Part shown: positions 61,397 to 64,000 of the stretch, piece after piece
How positions within the stretch are numbered: position 1 is the stretch's first letter
Layout of the letters: every line of letters starts with the position of its first letter
Origin: Bacillus sp. FJAT-29937
GTDB lineage: Bacteria > Bacillota > Bacilli > Bacillales > Cytobacillaceae
Length of the DNA: 64,000 nucleotides
NCBI RefSeq assembly: GCF_001509555.1
Contig: NZ_LMAS01000006.1
Location: forward strand, 140,878 to 204,877
Direction of reading: 5' to 3'
Notes under the pieces: generated by a model
Seen by the model: the letters and a program-made list of their open reading frames with translations, nothing else
What the model was told of the DNA's origin: nothing
The model's database searches: none
Translations under genes and position numbers: made by a program

Positions 61397-62374
61397 ATGA
61401 TAGATTTATTTAGAAAGTTACAGGAAAAGGTCAAGGGGAAAAATGTGAAAATTGTATTTCCGGAAGGGACGGATAATCGAATTTTAGCTGCGGCGGGAAG
61501 ACTTGCGGAAGAAAAAATTCTGACGCCCATCCTAATTGGCCAGATTCACGAAATTGAAGCAAAGGCGAAGGAGATGAATCTTTCTCTAGAGGGTACGGAA
61601 ATTTACGATCCAAGTCAATATGAGTTTGCAGATGAAATGGTTGCTGCTTTTGTAGAAAGAAGGAACGGAAAAGCTTCAGAAGAGAATGCGAGAAAAATTC
61701 TTTTAGACGAAAATTACTTCGGAACGATGCTTGTTTATATGAATAAAGCAGATGGACTTGTAAGCGGGGCTGCCCATTCAACGGCCGACACCGTTCGTCC
61801 GGCATTGCAGATCATCAAAACGATAGAGGGTGTACGGAAAACATCAGGTGTCTTCATCATGGTTCGGGAGGATGAAGAGTATGTTTTCGCGGATTGTGCC
61901 ATAAATATTGCTCCGGACAGTCAGGATTTAGCTGAGATTGCGATTGAAAGTGCTAGAACTGCGAAAATGTTTGATATTGAGCCTCGGATAGCGATGCTAA
62001 GCTTTTCAACGAAGGGATCAGCCAAGTCGCCAGAAACCGATAAGGTTATTGCGGCTGTTGAAGAGGTAAAAAAACGGAATCCGCAGTTATTGATTGATGG
62101 GGAGTTTCAGTTTGATGCGGCATTTGTCCCATCTGTGGCTAAAAAGAAGGCACCGGATTCACCTATTCAAGGGGATGCGAATGTTTTTATTTTCCCAAGC
62201 TTGGAAGCAGGAAATATCGGGTATAAAATTGCTCAGCGTCTTGGAAGGTTTGAGGCGATCGGCCCTATTTTACAAGGGTTGAATCAGCCAGTTAATGACC
62301 TTTCCCGCGGATGCAATGAAGAGGATGTTTATAAACTAGCACTAATTACCGCGGCACAGACATTGAATGATTGA
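61397..62374 (+). CDS. pta: Phosphate acetyltransferase
   Basis: A 325-residue short-form Pta that interconverts acetyl-CoA and acetyl phosphate. Marks include KIVFPEGTDNRILAAAGRLA, GMLVYMNKADGLVSGAAHST near 115, SFSTKGSAKSP near 200, and DANVFIFPSLEAGNIGYKIA near 262. The ribosome site is AAAGGAGAG. The region 61174-61396 contains AT-rich promoter sequence; a cre box as in B. subtilis was looked for, with only a poor match near 61305. It is followed by lipL. Confidence 0.94.
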   Translation: MIDLFRKLQEKVKGKNVKIVFPEGTDNRILAAAGRLAEEKILTPILIGQIHEIEAKAKEMNLSLEGTEIYDPSQYEFADEMVAAFVERRNGKASEENARKILLDENYFGTMLVYMNKADGLVSGAAHSTADTVRPALQIIKTIEGVRKTSGVFIMVREDEEYVFADCAINIAPDSQDLAEIAIESARTAKMFDIEPRIAMLSFSTKGSAKSPETDKVIAAVEEVKKRNPQLLIDGEFQFDAAFVPSVAKKKAPDSPIQGDANVFIFPSLEAGNIGYKIAQRLGRFEAIGPILQGLNQPVNDLSRGCNEEDVYKLALITAAQTLND

Positions 62375-62492
62375 TTTGGAAAGGGTTAAGGGTCGGGCTT
62401 TAGGTCCGTCTCTTTTTTTTCGCCATTTTTGCTGATATAATGTGCTTTGGTTGATAATTGAAAAGGATTCGCTCAAAAGGAGAACCGGGTGT

Positions 62493-63320
62493 ATGAATGA
62501 CTTATTACAGCAAGATCAATGGAGAGTGATTGATCAATCGTCAGCAGCCGTCCATTTAGATGCTTTATATTCATTCGGAATGGATGATACCCTCTGTGCA
62601 TCGGTCGGGAGCGGCATGGCACCCTCAACGGCAAGGGCCTGGGTTCACCGTGATACGATTGTATTAGGCATCCAGGATACAAAGCTTCCCTTTCTGGAAG
62701 AGGGGATCAGCTATTTGCAGAAAGAGGGTTATCGGGTCATCGTCAGAAATTCAGGTGGACTGGCTGTTGTGTTGGATGAAGGGATCTTAAATCTAACTCT
62801 AGTTTTTTCAGAAGGTGATAAGGGCATTGATATTAATCGGGGCTATGATGCGATGTGGATGCTCATTAAAGAAATGTTTTCTGATTTTAATAAAGAAATA
62901 GAAGCAAGGGAGATTGTCGGTTCCTATTGTCCGGGAAGCTATGATTTAAGTATAGGCGGGAAAAAGTTTGCCGGCATTTCTCAAAGGCGTCTGAGAAATG
63001 GAGTGGCTGTGCAGATTTATCTTTGTGTTCATGGAAGCGGGAGTGCCCGTGCTGAACAAATTGGCCGTTTTTATGCCATTTCCAAGAAAGAGGCGGACAC
63101 TAAATTTCATTTTCCTGACATAAAGCCTGAGGTGATGGCTTCTTTATCTGAATTGCTGGGGCAAAGTCTATCGATTCAAGATGTGATGCTTCGGTTTTTA
63201 CAAGCATTAAAGATTCGCTCTAACCGTTTGTTTTCAGGTGAATTGCACGGTGAGGAGATTTCGCTATTTGAAGGGTATCACCAGCGTATCGTTGAACGTA
63301 ACGAAAAGGTACTCGGGTGA
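62493..63320 (+). CDS. lipL: Octanoyl-[GcvH]:protein N-octanoyltransferase LipL
   Basis: A 275-residue LplA/LipB-family amidotransferase (YwfL) that moves octanoyl from GcvH to the E2 subunits in lipoate assembly. The catalytic-Cys segment is [20 protein letters not shown] near residue 150, preceded by [19 protein letters not shown] near 85. ATG 62493 follows AAAGGAGA; an in-frame extension to 62442 has no ribosome site. Gene order pta-lipL-rsfA supports the name. Confidence 0.9.
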   Translation: MNDLLQQDQWRVIDQSSAAVHLDALYSFGMDDTLCASVGSGMAPSTARAWVHRDTIVLGIQDTKLPFLEEGISYLQKEGYRVIVRNSGGLAVVLDEGILNLTLVFSEGDKGIDINRGYDAMWMLIKEMFSDFNKEIEAREIVGSYCPGSYDLSIGGKKFAGISQRRLRNGVAVQIYLCVHGSGSARAEQIGRFYAISKKEADTKFHFPDIKPEVMASLSELLGQSLSIQDVMLRFLQALKIRSNRLFSGELHGEEISLFEGYHQRIVERNEKVLG

Positions 63321-63326
63321 AATATG

Positions 63327-63358
63327 AGAAAGCCGTAAACAGAGCGTTACGGCTTTTT
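63327..63358 (+). terminator. Intrinsic terminator after lipL
   Basis: GAAAGCCGTAA pairs with TTACGGCTTT, followed by T residues. Confidence 0.85.
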
Positions 63359-63416
63359 TTAATAAAAATCGAGGATGTCATTCCTTCTCCTGCTCCCATA
63401 ATTGGAAGTTTTATAT

Positions 63417-64000
63417 TTACTCAGCTACCTTTTCCAGGTTTCCGTTTCGGTCCATCTTGAACTTAGTCGCTGGTCTTTCTTCTTCCTCAAAAAGGACGAG
63501 TTTGCGGGCGCGGTTCATAATTTTCATGAGCGTCTCGTAATCTTCTTGGATCGTTTCCGAATTTTCCTCAAGATGATTAATCTTACCCTCTAGCTCTTCG
63601 TTTCGGCTCTTAATCTGTGCAATCTCCCGCTTCAATCTTTCATTCTCATTTCTCAAAATATCTAATTGAATACTCGAGTGTTTTAAAGATTGTAAGTAAG
63701 TGATGATGCGATCAAGATTTAAATCATTGCCGCCAATTTGAGATCCACTTGTGTAGCTTGGTTTCTCCGTATAGACAGGGATAGGGCTTGCTTCGATAAT
63801 TTCCATGGAATCATAATCATCCTGCTCTACAGGTGCAGATATCATCATGGCCGCAGCGGGTACGGCTTCAACCTCTGAAACGGCTGGTACAGGCGGCGAA
63901 TAGAGCAGCTTTTTCTTTCCGCTTTGTTCTTTTCCAAGCAAGCGCTGCCTTTGCTTCCGCTGTTTTTTAGCAAGCTGCAATGCCTTTTCGTATTGATGCC
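63417..64000 (-). CDS. rsfA: Prespore-specific regulator RsfA, partial
   Basis: The 3' part of a gene that continues past the right edge; the frame is open to base 64000 (...QYEKALQLAKKQRKQRQ). The Myb-like N-terminal DNA-binding domain is therefore missing from the window. What is seen is a Pro/Ala-rich linker followed by a coiled coil of about 65 residues (DILRNENERLKREIAQIKSR) and the conserved end EERPATKFKMDRNGNLEKV. RsfA acts in the forespore under SigF and SigG-related control. It is convergent with lipL, as ywfN is near ywfL in B. subtilis. Confidence 0.85.
   Translation of the reverse strand, partial: HQYEKALQLAKKQRKQRQRLLGKEQSGKKKLLYSPPVPAVSEVEAVPAAAMMISAPVEQDDYDSMEIIEASPIPVYTEKPSYTSGSQIGGNDLNLDRIITYLQSLKHSSIQLDILRNENERLKREIAQIKSRNEELEGKINHLEENSETIQEDYETLMKIMNRARKLVLFEEEERPATKFKMDRNGNLEKVAE

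Overview
The window looks like chromosomal DNA of a low-GC, endospore-forming member of the Bacillaceae. It carries the spore-coat protein GerQ, the prespore regulator RsfA, bacillithiol genes (bshB2-yojF), and hemQ, pta and lipL. The right end (pdxK ... ywdI-ywdK-gerQ-hemQ-pta-lipL-rsfA) follows the order I recall from the Bacillus subtilis ywd/ywf region, with a two-component/ABC module and a molybdopterin cluster inserted. I see no prophage, transposase, CRISPR array, rRNA or tRNA. Species cannot be fixed from the sequence alone.

Layout. 0.2-5.2 kb: a siderophore ABC importer of the hydroxamate/FhuD type, divergent from a ferredoxin-NADP reductase, with two Fur boxes between them. 5.3-12.8 kb: a ring-cleavage VOC protein, a SWIM-SNF2 helicase, a chemoreceptor, and a divergent second HPr kinase behind a cre-like site. 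13-19.5 kb: an MMPL/RND exporter, two MFS carriers and a fused MsrAB. 19.5-21.6 kb: an actin-like ParM, a ParR-like partner and an upstream array of 12-bp iterons, forming a plasmid-type segregation cassette. 21.6-31.4 kb: a purine permease with an attenuator-like leader, dapA under a lysine riboswitch, a polar amino-acid ABC importer, an M20 amidohydrolase, a YfcC-type carrier and an ornithine cyclodeaminase family enzyme. 31.6-34.9 kb: two tandem POT peptide transporters. 35-43.5 kb: a thioesterase, a cytoplasmic PAS kinase, an oligo-1,6-glucosidase, YbaK, a double P-loop ATPase, a Pro/Gly-rich protein, an AlkD-like protein and small proteins. 43.6-47.8 kb: a TetR-controlled ABC-2 exporter and a Crp/Fnr regulator. 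47.8-50.5 kb: bshB2, yojF and pdxK. 50.6-55.3 kb: a two-component system with an immunity-type ABC exporter. 55.8-58.2 kb: mobA, moaE, moaD and moeB. 58.5-64 kb: the ywd/ywf-like block, with rsfA cut by the window edge.

Two features stand out. The first is the chromosomal ParM/ParR/parC-like cassette at 19.5-21.6 kb. The second is a set of intergenic tandem-repeat arrays. At least six arrays with different sequences (12.8, 21.6, 39.8, 46.3, 49.1 and 55.4 kb, plus a degenerate one at 31.5 kb) share a repeat period of 51-52 bp, and most units hold a small inverted repeat. An eighth array at 52.7 kb has a 20/40-bp period. These periods are near whole numbers of DNA helical turns, which suggests a structural or protein-phasing role, but that role is inference.

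Start codons were chosen from Shine-Dalgarno spacing, and several therefore lie inside the longest open frame. Family names rest on remembered motifs and gene order. No database search was possible.
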